This document shows, in pieces, positions 27,367-36,632 of a DNA stretch of 64,000 nucleotides. This DNA is from Bacillota bacterium (GTDB lineage: Bacteria > Bacillota > UBA4882 > UBA8346). Location: positions 200,867 to 264,866 of the forward strand of contig JAFABB010000002.1 of assembly GCA_023426245.1 (NCBI GenBank). Direction: 5' to 3'. The notes beneath the pieces are model-generated. The model had not been told where the DNA came from, made no database searches, and saw nothing but the letters and a program-made list of their open reading frames with translations. The position numbers were made by a program, and so were the translations under genes. Every line of letters begins with the position of its first letter. Positions within the stretch are counted from its first letter, which is position 1.

Positions 27367-30081
27367 TTATTGGACCTGGCATGCTATACCATTTAAAGTA
27401 AAGCTGGCCGGTTTGGTATTGGTACCGCTATATGTCAGGTTAAACCCAAAATTTATACTTTTCCCCGCTGCAATCTCACTGTTGTAATTGAGATTGGTTA
27501 CTGACACGGAAGTTCCGCTCTGGGTATAAGCACCATTCCACAGGTTGGATATTCTCTGATTGCCGGGGAAAGTCCAAGCTAATGTCCAGCCGTTAATTGC
27601 TGTAGTGCCATTATTGGTAATGGTCACATTCACCGTAGCTCCGCCACCCCAGTCGTTTATAATGGAATATCCAATCCCTATTGATGATCCTATGGAAATT
27701 GTATATGTCGCTGATGCCACTGTAGAATCGGCCATGCCGCTGGCTGTGGCATAGGCTTTAACCGTGGTGGTCTTGGATATGCTAATGGGTCCCGAATACA
27801 CCGTTGAGGAACTCGTCGGAGTACTGCCGTCGATGGTATACCGGATCGTCGCTCCACTGATCGCGCAGCTGATGGTCACGTTCTGGGCCGTGCTATAGAT
27901 ACCTCCCGCCGGGCTAAAGGAAGGTGTGGCCACTTGCTGAGTGGAACCTATCGTATAAGTCGCCAAAGCCACTGCCGAATCGGCCATACCGCTGGCTATG
28001 GCATAGGCCTTAACCGTGGTAGTCTTAGATATGCTAATGGGTCCCGAATATACCGTTGAGGAACTCGTCGGAGTACTGCCGTCGGTGGTATACCGGATCG
28101 CCGCTCCACTGGTCGGGCAGCTGATGGTCACGCTCTGGGCCGCGCTATAAGTTCCGGCCACCGGACTAAAGGAAGGTGTGGCCACTGTCGTTGGAATTGA
28201 ACTATTGGGTTCATTACCGTATACTTTAACTCCATTAATGTAAAGCGGTATATAGGTCGTTTCCGCTAAAGTACTCGTTAATCCGATATACGAAAAGTCG
28301 TTGCTGGAATCCCAATTCTTGGAACTATAGCACGCCAAACGAAATTGGAATTCAATTTTGCCGTAATTTTTAGTAGTAGGCCAACTGCCTTCCACGTAAT
28401 AAATATGATTGGCCTCATCCCAAGGGAGTAGCTTCGATATTGCACCGTTATTGGGAGCATAATTGATGGCTGAAGACACATCATTCACCGTCATGCCATT
28501 TTGGTAGTACTCACTTAAGTCGACAAAATACTTAAATGATAAGCCCTCAATATAGCGAGGCGGTAACATGGTGTCGCAATAGATAAAGGTATCGATGGTT
28601 ACCTGTTGGTTGTTTTCCTGGAGCACCTTTGCCATAGTGTAAAACTCCTTGCCGGATTCGATTCCGGGGGTGGCTTCAGGGGTTTGCCCAGCTCCTAAGT
28701 ATTGGGTCAGGCCGGCCATTGCTCCCACAAAACCAGCATTGTAATCAATGGCAACCTCTGTATTGGCATACTGGTCCACGTCATCGTCATAGGTATCGTC
28801 GCTGTTTGGACCGCCCACCAAGGCTCCATACAATAAATGTTTTTCCGGATCCGCTTTTGTTTCATAAGCCGGGGCCGCTTCCATCCGGCCGCTGGCGGCC
28901 CGGTGATGCGGGAATTTCGGGTAATTATTGCCGAACCCTACTACATAGGAACTATTCCGCGGATTACTACCCAACATGTAATCGATCTGCTGTTTGGCAA
29001 AATTCAAGTAATCCGTTGTTCCGGTGCCCTTGTAATATACCAGCGCCATCATACATTCTGCTGCGGTATACCGCAATGCACCCCAAGAGTTGATATAGCA
29101 TTCTCCAGCCGTAGTCCTTGGAGCACTGGTCATCCAATAATCCAAATTTTCCTTGGCAATGCCAATATAAGTGCTATTGGTGGTCAACTGCGCCAATTTC
29201 AAAAAGACTCCGCCAAACACATCATCCCAGCAATGGGTCCAGTGATTGGCATAACCATTATTGCCGCTAATGCCTTTCTCAGCCATGAATGAATCGACAT
29301 CCGTCAAATAACTGGCATCATTCGTAGCCACATATAACCAAATCGCTCCCCAGCACAAATCATCAAGGTATGAAGTTGAACCATAAAAACCGCCGCTTTC
29401 ACTCTGACCCCGGTAAGTTTTGGCAAATGTATATAACTTTTTGGCTACACTTAAGCACTTATCGGCATAAGTTAAATCCCGATCTTTATAATTGACGTAC
29501 ATCAATGCCAACGATGCGGCCGCACTACCGCAAACATCGGAAGCAGGCTTGCTTGGGGTTGCCGAATAAAGGGTTGGCCGGGTTGTCAGGGCGGTTGTTT
29601 GAAGTTCCGGGGGTCCCCAGTAAGCATGATCGGTGGTGCCATCACCACACTGATAGTGAAAGAGATCGTCTTTTGGATAACACTTCAGGAAATAGTCGTT
29701 AAAATGTTTCAAAATCTTCAGCATATATCCATCTTGCCCTTTAGCGACAAAAGCGTCTTTAAATTCATAATAAGCCCATCCCAAAGTTGATGCAGCATAA
29801 ACTTGGGGCAGGCCAAATTTCACATGGTCCCCGGCATCATGGAAACCTCCGGTAAGATCCAGCCCAACATCGGCCCCGTCTTCCGTATGGCAGGGTCCAC
29901 GCCAGGCCAACCGGTTATTGCCGGCATCAGGCCCGCACCAACTGGCCTCATAATAAAGGATAGATTTCGCAAACGCATCGGCGTAATTATAATTGGTATC
30001 CGCCGTAATTTTGGTTGAAAAAGCCGAAAAACATATCAATAAAGCTACCACCATCCATAAAAAAGCAAAATATCTCCGCAT
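27367..30081 (-). CDS. Secreted GH9 cellulase with CBM3c, two CHB_HEX_C modules and CBM2
   Basis: A 904-residue secreted cellulase. Signal peptide about 1-27; GH9 catalytic domain about 30-465 with GGFHDAGDHVKFGLP (catalytic Asp pair), PHHRAASGR and EVAIDYNAGFVGA (catalytic Glu) in the expected order. A CBM3c-type domain (about 475-620) follows directly, the arrangement known for processive GH9 endoglucanases. Two chitobiase-C-terminal-type modules (about 632-712 and 716-795) and a CBM2 (about 802-904) complete it. A CBM2 at the end of a GH9-CBM3c enzyme in a Bacillota-like genome is unusual. It is the third gene of the cluster, with a hairpin between it and the preceding GH9 gene. Confidence 0.95.
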   Translation of the reverse strand: MRRYFAFLWMVVALLICFSAFSTKITADTNYNYADAFAKSILYYEASWCGPDAGNNRLAWRGPCHTEDGADVGLDLTGGFHDAGDHVKFGLPQVYAASTLGWAYYEFKDAFVAKGQDGYMLKILKHFNDYFLKCYPKDDLFHYQCGDGTTDHAYWGPPELQTTALTTRPTLYSATPSKPASDVCGSAAASLALMYVNYKDRDLTYADKCLSVAKKLYTFAKTYRGQSESGGFYGSTSYLDDLCWGAIWLYVATNDASYLTDVDSFMAEKGISGNNGYANHWTHCWDDVFGGVFLKLAQLTTNSTYIGIAKENLDYWMTSAPRTTAGECYINSWGALRYTAAECMMALVYYKGTGTTDYLNFAKQQIDYMLGSNPRNSSYVVGFGNNYPKFPHHRAASGRMEAAPAYETKADPEKHLLYGALVGGPNSDDTYDDDVDQYANTEVAIDYNAGFVGAMAGLTQYLGAGQTPEATPGIESGKEFYTMAKVLQENNQQVTIDTFIYCDTMLPPRYIEGLSFKYFVDLSEYYQNGMTVNDVSSAINYAPNNGAISKLLPWDEANHIYYVEGSWPTTKNYGKIEFQFRLACYSSKNWDSSNDFSYIGLTSTLAETTYIPLYINGVKVYGNEPNSSIPTTVATPSFSPVAGTYSAAQSVTISCPTSGAAIRYTTDGSTPTSSSTVYSGPISISKTTTVKAYAIASGMADSAVALATYTIGSTQQVATPSFSPAGGIYSTAQNVTISCAISGATIRYTIDGSTPTSSSTVYSGPISISKTTTVKAYATASGMADSTVASATYTISIGSSIGIGYSIINDWGGGATVNVTITNNGTTAINGWTLAWTFPGNQRISNLWNGAYTQSGTSVSVTNLNYNSEIAAGKSINFGFNLTYSGTNTKPASFTLNGIACQVQ
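27698..28184 (-). repeat. Two tandem module repeats in first GH9 gene
   Basis: Copies at about 27698-27932 and 27953-28184 encode the chitobiase-type modules. They closely resemble those in the neighbouring genes at the DNA level. Confidence 0.85.
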
Positions 30082-30137
30082 GTAAAACCCTCCATTCTAA
30101 ATATTTTTTTACTCCACGACATTTTCCGAAGAAGTTG

Positions 30138-30174
30138 CTACTCCCCCCCCTTGTCAATAACTCGGGAGGAGTAG
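30138..30174 (-). other. Intercistronic hairpin between two GH9 genes
   Basis: A stem of 11 bases with one mismatch, built on CTACTCC / GGAGTAG, encloses a short loop and a run of eight to nine C (on the plus strand). There is no T tract on the coding strand. A processing or stabilising role is more likely than termination. Confidence 0.45.
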
Positions 30175-30198
30175 TATAAATCATACTGCTGTTAGACC

Positions 30199-33150
30199 TT
30201 ATTGAATCTCACAGGGTGTTCCGTTCAAGGTAAAACTGGTGGGGTTGGCATTGCTACCGCTATATGTCAGATTAAATCCAAAACTTACCGTACCTCCATT
30301 TGCCGCGATACTGCCGTTATAACTGAGATTGGTCACGGATACGGAGGTTCCGCTTTGCGTATAACCACCATTCCATAGGTTGGATATTTTCTGATTGCCG
30401 GAGAAGGTCCAAGCTAATGTCCAACCACTGATCGCTGTCCCGCTGTTATTGGTAATTGTGACGTTAACCGTGGCTCCGCTGCCCCAATCGTTGATAATGG
30501 AATAACTAACCCCTATCGAGGATTCCGAGGAAATTATATAGGCCGCTGATGCGACTGCCGAATCGGTCATTCCGCTGGCCGCGGCATAGGCTTTAATCGT
30601 GGTAGTTTTTGATACCGTAATCGGTCCCGAATATAACGTCGATGAACTCGTCGGGGTACTGCCGTCAGTGGTATACCGGATCGTCGCTCCACTGGTCGCG
30701 CAACTGATGGTTACGCTCTGAGCCGCACTATAAGTTCCGGCCACCGGGCTAAAGGAAGGTGTAGCGACTTGCTGGGTGGAACCTATCGTATAAGTGGCCG
30801 ATGCTACCGCCGAATCGGTCATCCCAAGGGCTGTAGCATAAGCTTTAATCGTGGTAGAGCTGGATACCGTGATCGCTCCGGAGTATATCGCTGATGAACT
30901 TGTCGGGTTAGTACCGTCAGTTGTGTACCGGATTGTCGCTCCACTGGTGGCGCAAGTGATGGCTACACTTTGGGCCGTGCTATATGTACCCCCTGCCGGA
31001 CTAAAGGTCGGTGTGGCAACCTGTTGGGTTGTACTGATTGTATAAGTAGCCGATGCGACTGCCGAGTCGGTCATCCCGCCGGCTGTGGCATAGGCTTTAA
31101 TTGTAGTGGTGGCTGACACCGAAATGGGTCCGGAATATAACTTCGAAGCGCTGGTCGGAGTACTGCCATCCGTGGTATACCGAATCGTAGCCCCGCTGGT
31201 CGCGCAACTAATGGCCACGCTTTGGGCTGTGCTATACGTACCCCCCGCCGGGCTGAAGGTCGGGGTAGCAACTACCTGGGATGTACCCGGCTCATTGCCA
31301 TAAAGAAGTTTCGTCCCATCATAAACGGGGATATAAGCAGTTTTTGCCACAGTGCCCGACACAAGTCCGGTGTAGGAAAAATCATTGGTCGGATTCCAAA
31401 AGCTGGTTCCACTGGGTGCCCCAATCCTAAATTGCACTTCAGCGGCGTATTGAGATTGGCCACCGGGATAGATATTGGTGCCATCGTTAAAGGTAATTTT
31501 GATATAATAAATATTTCCACTGTATTGAGTAATCGAGGAAATGGTCACTGGAAATTCAACATAATTGGTTGTTACAGTAAGGTCACTTACTTTATAACCT
31601 GCGGCAAAAACCTCCGATAAATCCATGTAGTAATTAAACGATAAATTTTTAACCAATCTTGCCGGCCAACCGGAGCGGTTATTGCAAAGGACCTTAATTT
31701 CAGAATAATTGTTACCCGATGAATTGACAGAGGCCTCGACGAAAAATTCATCATCCACAGTTTCCGCAGCCGGGAAATTACTTAGCGGAGTGCCGGCGTG
31801 AAGGCTATACATTTTGGCTAACACCCCGACAAAAGCCGCGTTATAATCGCAAGCCACTTCATTGGTTGTATAATTACTGATTTCATCGGTGTAACCATCG
31901 GAACTATTCGGCCCCCCGACTAATGCGCCATAAAGAGTATGGCGGTGATTGGCAGGAGTGCCCTGGCTATCGCACCACGAGCCATGGGCGGTCCGGTGAT
32001 GCGGATGTTTGGGAGGATTATTGCCAAATCCCACAACATAACTGCTGTTTCTAGGATTGGAACCCAGAGCGTAATCGACTTGCTGTGCGGCAAAATTTTG
32101 ATACCTAGATTTTAAGGCGGTATCGGTAATCATATCGCTATAAACGAAAGCGAGAAACGCCGTATTCATGGCATAACGGAGCGATCCCCATGTATCCAGC
32201 CAAGCCAGTCCGCCCGGAGTATAGGTTACCTTTTCACCATTGTAACCTACAGTCCACCAATCCAAATACATCTTCGCAAAGGTATGATACCTTTCTTTCC
32301 CGGTTAGCCGGGCCAATAAAATCAAAGCGCCATAATGGACATCATCCCAGCCGTGGGTCCACTTATATTCAATGTCGCTGGATTGCCCCTGTTTATTTAA
32401 CTTGTCGACATAGGATTCCGCCTTGATCAAATAAGTACTGTCCCCTGTGGCTATATAGAGCCATGTGGCAGCCCAAACCAGCTCATCCCAAAAACCGCTG
32501 AAAGAAGTATAATAGCCGTTGGCTGCAGTATAAGTGGAATCGCTTTGTACCGAATCCGCCAGGACAAACAAACTTTTAGCATGGGAAAGATAGGTGCTGT
32601 TATCAAATAATTTAGCACCAATGGCCAAAGCTGCAGCAGTTCCTGCGCTGACACCTGAAGCGTTGCAAGTATAATACGGGCGGGTCATCTTTTTTTCAAT
32701 CACTTCCACCGGTCCCCACCAGGAATGATCGGTTCCGCCATCCCCGACCTGATAAACCAAACTGGTTCCCCGATCGCATTTTACAAAATAATCCAAGGCA
32801 AATTTGAGGTTATTTTCCAATGAGGTATACTGTCCGGCATCTTTGATAGCCGTTCCATATTCATACATTGACCAGCCCAGCATCGCAGCAGAGTAGGCCA
32901 TGGGTAACCCGAATTTCACATGATCACCTGCATCATACCAACCGCCGGTGATATAATCCGAGGTGCAGGAGTCACCCCGCCATTGTTTGGCACGGTTCCA
33001 ATCCGGTAAAACTCCCGATTGCTGGCATTCATAGAAATAGATCGATTTTTGCAAGGCCTCGCCATAATTAAAAGCCGCAAATACGGAGTTCGTGGAAAAC
33101 AACGTTACCACAATCAAACAAAAAAGTAACATCAAACAGGCTCTTTTCAT
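30199..33150 (-). CDS. Secreted GH9 cellulase with CBM3c, three CHB_HEX_C modules and CBM2
   Basis: A 983-residue secreted cellulase with the same plan as its neighbour but three chitobiase-type modules. Signal peptide about 1-25; GH9 domain about 27-465 with GGWYDAGDHVKFGLP, PHHRTAHG and EVACDYNAAFVG; CBM3c about 480-620; modules at about 627-706, 710-789 and 793-873; CBM2 about 880-983. Known GH9-CBM3c enzymes are processive endoglucanases that pair with GH48 exoglucanases, and GH48 is the gene directly upstream. The two GH9 catalytic domains are clearly different in sequence, while their C-terminal modules are nearly alike. Confidence 0.95.
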   Translation of the reverse strand: MKRACLMLLFCLIVVTLFSTNSVFAAFNYGEALQKSIYFYECQQSGVLPDWNRAKQWRGDSCTSDYITGGWYDAGDHVKFGLPMAYSAAMLGWSMYEYGTAIKDAGQYTSLENNLKFALDYFVKCDRGTSLVYQVGDGGTDHSWWGPVEVIEKKMTRPYYTCNASGVSAGTAAALAIGAKLFDNSTYLSHAKSLFVLADSVQSDSTYTAANGYYTSFSGFWDELVWAATWLYIATGDSTYLIKAESYVDKLNKQGQSSDIEYKWTHGWDDVHYGALILLARLTGKERYHTFAKMYLDWWTVGYNGEKVTYTPGGLAWLDTWGSLRYAMNTAFLAFVYSDMITDTALKSRYQNFAAQQVDYALGSNPRNSSYVVGFGNNPPKHPHHRTAHGSWCDSQGTPANHRHTLYGALVGGPNSSDGYTDEISNYTTNEVACDYNAAFVGVLAKMYSLHAGTPLSNFPAAETVDDEFFVEASVNSSGNNYSEIKVLCNNRSGWPARLVKNLSFNYYMDLSEVFAAGYKVSDLTVTTNYVEFPVTISSITQYSGNIYYIKITFNDGTNIYPGGQSQYAAEVQFRIGAPSGTSFWNPTNDFSYTGLVSGTVAKTAYIPVYDGTKLLYGNEPGTSQVVATPTFSPAGGTYSTAQSVAISCATSGATIRYTTDGSTPTSASKLYSGPISVSATTTIKAYATAGGMTDSAVASATYTISTTQQVATPTFSPAGGTYSTAQSVAITCATSGATIRYTTDGTNPTSSSAIYSGAITVSSSTTIKAYATALGMTDSAVASATYTIGSTQQVATPSFSPVAGTYSAAQSVTISCATSGATIRYTTDGSTPTSSSTLYSGPITVSKTTTIKAYAAASGMTDSAVASAAYIISSESSIGVSYSIINDWGSGATVNVTITNNSGTAISGWTLAWTFSGNQKISNLWNGGYTQSGTSVSVTNLSYNGSIAANGGTVSFGFNLTYSGSNANPTSFTLNGTPCEIQ
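30532..31272 (-). repeat. Three tandem module repeats in second GH9 gene
   Basis: Copies at about 30532-30767, 30785-31020 and 31036-31272 encode the chitobiase-type modules. This gene has one more unit than its neighbours, consistent with unequal recombination. Confidence 0.85.
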
Positions 33151-33376
33151 TTGAGTACCTCCTCGTTATTGTTCCTAATTTCATAACTTCATGGGTACAA
33201 AATATAAAAATTACCGGATATCCTCTAAAAAGAGCTGGAGCCGCCGAAAACGAATTTGGATCGCTAGAGATATAAAATATATAAACTTTGCCATTTCACT
33301 GGCCAGTATATTGGATATCTCCTGGATTTTAAAATCATTTTCCGACAGCCTCAGCAATAAACCAAGTGTTGAAAAG

Positions 33377-36223
33377 CTATTGAACCTGGCAGGCCGTACC
33401 GTTCAAGGTAAAGCTGGACGGTTTGGCGTTACTGCCGCTGTACGACAGATTAAATCCAAAACTGACCGTACCTCCGTTTGCCCCAATCGTCCCATTATAA
33501 TTAAGATTGGTCACGGATATCGAGGTACCGTTCTGTGTATAGCTGCCATTCCACAGATTGGATATTTTTTGATTCCCCGGGAAGGTCCAGGCTAATGTCC
33601 AACCGTTGAGAGCCGCCGTACTGTTGTTGGTGATTGTAACGTTAACCGTGGCGCCATTCCCCCAGTCGTTTGCAATGGAATAAGTCACCGCGTACGATGA
33701 TGAAGCGGAAATCGTATAAGTCGCCGTTGCAACTGCCGAATCGGTCATTCCGCTGGCTGTGGCATAGGCTTTAATCGTGGTGGTCTTTGATACCGCGATC
33801 GGTCCCGAATACACCGTCGAAGAACTCGTCGGAGTACTTCCGTCGGTGGTATAACGGATGGTTGCCCCACTGGTCGCGCAGCTGATGGTCACGCTCTGGG
33901 CCGTGCTATAAGTACCGGCTGCCGGGCTAAAAGTTGGCGTGGCAACTTGCTGAGTCGCGCCGATCGTATAGGTAGCCGTGGCAACTGTTGAATCGGTCAT
34001 TCCGCTGGCTGTGGCATAGGCTTTAATCATGGTGGTTTTTGATACCGTGATCGGTCCCGAATATACCGTCGACGAACTCGTCGGAGTACTGCCGTCGGTG
34101 GTATAACGGATGGTTGCCCCGCTGGTCGTGCAACCGATGGTCACGCTCTGGGCTGTACTATATGTACCAGCTGCCGGACTAAAGGTCGGGGTGGCTGTTG
34201 CATTTCCCGCCTGTGCTAAATACACGTAGTACAGGGCATTAGCCATGGCGATATCCGCTTGAGCCCAAAAACGGTGATACTTAAATACCGGAGCCGTACC
34301 GTTATTATGCGCATCCACCACTTTTTGATAACTGGAATCGTTTTTGTAGCGCGGGCGCATATCGATGAAGGTCATGCCGTTTTTAAGAGTGGCTCCTTGC
34401 GCATTTGTCCCGCTATAACTGGTCGGTATGTACACCTCATCAAAGAAGCGTGAATAATCGGATCGGGTTTCATCACAGGCGACTCCGATAGTGTCGCGAT
34501 ACAAATTCCACATCCGGTCCAACAACTTCGCCGCGGTTTCCTTGGCGGCCGTATGAACGGAGCCCGTATGTTTTTGATATGCCGCAGCATAATAGATGAG
34601 GGCTTTTGCCAAACCTGCAGCCACACCCACATCATTTGTATAACTGGAAACTGTACAATGTAAATTGGTGTTATTGGTCGCTGTTCCCGTCCATGTATCA
34701 GGTTGGCCGGACCATGTGAGGTCGCTGGGAATCATATAATTGTCATCGTTGTCATCGACGATAGTATTTGATATTGCCCAGTTTGCCCACTTATCCACCA
34801 GATTTTTAACCTTGCTGTCACCGGTCAGGTAATAATATTCCATCATCCGTTCCATACCCCAGGCTTGCATACCAAACCAGCGGTTGCTCGGCGGATCATG
34901 GTATACCGGTTGCCAATCGTAAATCATATTGTAAAAAGTGCTTGAACCGGATGGATATGCCATATACCGGCCGTTATAGCTATTGGTGACTCCACCGGCA
35001 ATAGCTCCTTCATTACTTTGCAAATATTGATAGAGTTCAATCTGACGTTGCAGACTGGTCGTCCAGTCTCTTTTACCATAGGAGGACAAAGGTGTAAATG
35101 CCGCATCAGTAGATAAAACGTAAGCGGCCACCGGATTCTGATATCCCTGGTGGACATGGGAACAGCCAATACGCCAGCTCCAGGAACCGTCAGTTGAGCC
35201 TCCCCAAGATGTATACCAAGAAAGCATATAATGACAGCTATCATAGCCTGTCCCTGCGGTAGAAGCGGCTTGGACTCCAATTGGACGGAAATATTTATCA
35301 AACATCGTATATCTTAAATAGTCGCCCATCTTGGCGGCCTTTGCGGTATAGGTAGACAAAGTGGACTCTTTGCCCTGTTCTTTTGCCCATAAATACGCCC
35401 AATAAGAAGCTTGAATCTGTCTGGCATCCGCATCGGAAGCCGATGTATACCGCCATTGTTTGGCAGGGGTTCCGAAGTCGCCGAACAGCGGCAAGAATCC
35501 GCCGTTACTACCAGCGCCCCAGTTAAAGCTCTCCCAGGAAGGATGGGGTACGGTTTCCCACACCGATTCCTGCGGGCCCCGCTGATAGGTATTGATATAG
35601 GAACACCGGCTGGTGCCGTCACCATGATTGCCGTATCCGTACCAGTTATCCACATCCATCAGCCAATGCATCTGGTAAAATCGACTGCTACCATAGGCAG
35701 CCTTTAACTGACTGTCCAACGGATCGGTGCCTGTTGGCGTCGACGAATTTCCCGTATTCGGATAATCACTGGGTAAATCCAATTCCGGTGCGTAGGTCGC
35801 CGGTGAACTTGGATTATAAGTGCTTAACCCCGTCTGATCACTGGTAGCCGGGATAATGTATGTCTCCGCCTTATCCCAGGCCGTTTTGTAATAACTCCAG
35901 TCCCCGGTGAGCTTTCCGTAAGTGGCACCCAGCCAGGTTAAATAACTGAAAGCTTCACTGGTGGTCAGATGACCGTAATCAGGAGCCTCGACCATCAGAG
36001 TCTCTACACAGTGATAGGGAACTCCCTCCTGACTGAGATAACCGCTGTTTTGAAGATTGGTGAACAGTTCCATAAATCGGTTGTAGTATTCGCTGGGGTC
36101 GGTAGCGGCAAATACACGGCCGCTTAAACCTGTAAATTGTCCCGGCAGCACATTGGCGGTTATGACCAAAAGCAGGATGGCTAAACTTAAGAACCATTTT
36201 TTACTGGCAAATTTTCCATTCAT
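33377..36223 (-). CDS. Secreted GH48 exocellulase with two CHB_HEX_C modules and CBM2
   Basis: A 948-residue secreted reducing-end cellobiohydrolase, the key exoenzyme of bacterial cellulose degradation. Signal peptide about 1-39; GH48 domain about 41-670 with VEAPDYGHLTTSEAFSY near residue 80, which holds the catalytic Glu, and the long aromatic tunnel sequence typical of the family. Two chitobiase-type modules (about 675-755 and 757-838) and a CBM2 (about 845-948) follow. No dockerin is present. It is the first gene of the cluster, with a 19-base palindrome 136 bases upstream. The family rarely has more than one copy per genome and is a marker of true cellulolytic bacteria. Confidence 0.96.
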   Translation of the reverse strand: MNGKFASKKWFLSLAILLLVITANVLPGQFTGLSGRVFAATDPSEYYNRFMELFTNLQNSGYLSQEGVPYHCVETLMVEAPDYGHLTTSEAFSYLTWLGATYGKLTGDWSYYKTAWDKAETYIIPATSDQTGLSTYNPSSPATYAPELDLPSDYPNTGNSSTPTGTDPLDSQLKAAYGSSRFYQMHWLMDVDNWYGYGNHGDGTSRCSYINTYQRGPQESVWETVPHPSWESFNWGAGSNGGFLPLFGDFGTPAKQWRYTSASDADARQIQASYWAYLWAKEQGKESTLSTYTAKAAKMGDYLRYTMFDKYFRPIGVQAASTAGTGYDSCHYMLSWYTSWGGSTDGSWSWRIGCSHVHQGYQNPVAAYVLSTDAAFTPLSSYGKRDWTTSLQRQIELYQYLQSNEGAIAGGVTNSYNGRYMAYPSGSSTFYNMIYDWQPVYHDPPSNRWFGMQAWGMERMMEYYYLTGDSKVKNLVDKWANWAISNTIVDDNDDNYMIPSDLTWSGQPDTWTGTATNNTNLHCTVSSYTNDVGVAAGLAKALIYYAAAYQKHTGSVHTAAKETAAKLLDRMWNLYRDTIGVACDETRSDYSRFFDEVYIPTSYSGTNAQGATLKNGMTFIDMRPRYKNDSSYQKVVDAHNNGTAPVFKYHRFWAQADIAMANALYYVYLAQAGNATATPTFSPAAGTYSTAQSVTIGCTTSGATIRYTTDGSTPTSSSTVYSGPITVSKTTMIKAYATASGMTDSTVATATYTIGATQQVATPTFSPAAGTYSTAQSVTISCATSGATIRYTTDGSTPTSSSTVYSGPIAVSKTTTIKAYATASGMTDSAVATATYTISASSSYAVTYSIANDWGNGATVNVTITNNSTAALNGWTLAWTFPGNQKISNLWNGSYTQNGTSISVTNLNYNGTIGANGGTVSFGFNLSYSGSNAKPSSFTLNGTACQVQ
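33709..34197 (-). repeat. Two tandem module repeats in GH48 gene
   Basis: Copies at about 33709-33951 and 33961-34197 encode the chitobiase-type modules, with long runs identical to those in the GH5-like gene. Confidence 0.85.
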
Positions 36224-36358
36224 TCTCTCGCCCCCTTATCATTTTTTCATTTTAACCCTTGGAAAAATTGCTCAGACAATTCCCATGAGTCATCCCCCCT
36301 TTCAAAAAACGCTATATAGTTCTAGTTATTCATTCCATTTGTTGATATTTTTGTATTC

Positions 36359-36377
36359 AATGTAAAATATTTACATT
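36359..36377. promoter_or_regulatory. Palindrome upstream of GH48, candidate operator
   Basis: AATGTAAA-ATA-TTTACATT is a perfect inverted repeat with eight-base arms and a three-base centre. It lies 136 bases before the GH48 start in an AT-rich promoter-like region. The regulator is unknown. Confidence 0.45.
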
Positions 36378-36488
36378 TATATTTTATAATATCTTTTACA
36401 ATTACTCAATGAATAATTTTCATATTTTTAAAAATTGTCAGGATGTTTGGGATCAACGTTTGTTTTAAAAGGGTAAATGATGACAAGA

Positions 36489-36560
36489 AACGGGACTGAC
36501 TCAAAGGAGAGAGACAGGCCCGTTTTGGGAAGAAAATCCGCTCCGGAGGATTTCACACCG
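36489..36560 (-). terminator. Candidate terminator hairpins after livF
   Basis: Two imperfect stems lie here on the minus strand: AACGGG...CCCGTT (36489-36524) and AAATCC...GGATTTTCTT (about 36533-36558). They probably end the liv operon, but the T tracts are short. Confidence 0.4.
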
Positions 36561-36632
36561 ACAGGAGGGATTTTATTTCGCAATTCGCATAGGAAAAGAG
36601 TTGATTCTTAAATCACAAAACTCTTAAAAGTA

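Larger units (their letters stand above)
36224..36632. other. Intergenic region with GH48 promoter side and liv terminator side
   Basis: This 409-base spacer holds the upstream control region of the cellulase cluster (AT-rich, with the palindrome at 36359-36377) and two imperfect hairpins downstream of livF. No gene is visible in it. Confidence 0.55.

Noticed and set aside
25743..34197. CRISPR or intergenic tandem repeats
   Set aside because: The repeats are about 240 bases, lie inside reading frames and encode a recognised protein module.
23722..36223. Cellulosome (dockerin/cohesin) gene cluster
   Set aside because: No dockerin repeats or cohesin domains are seen in any of the five enzymes; all end in CBM2.
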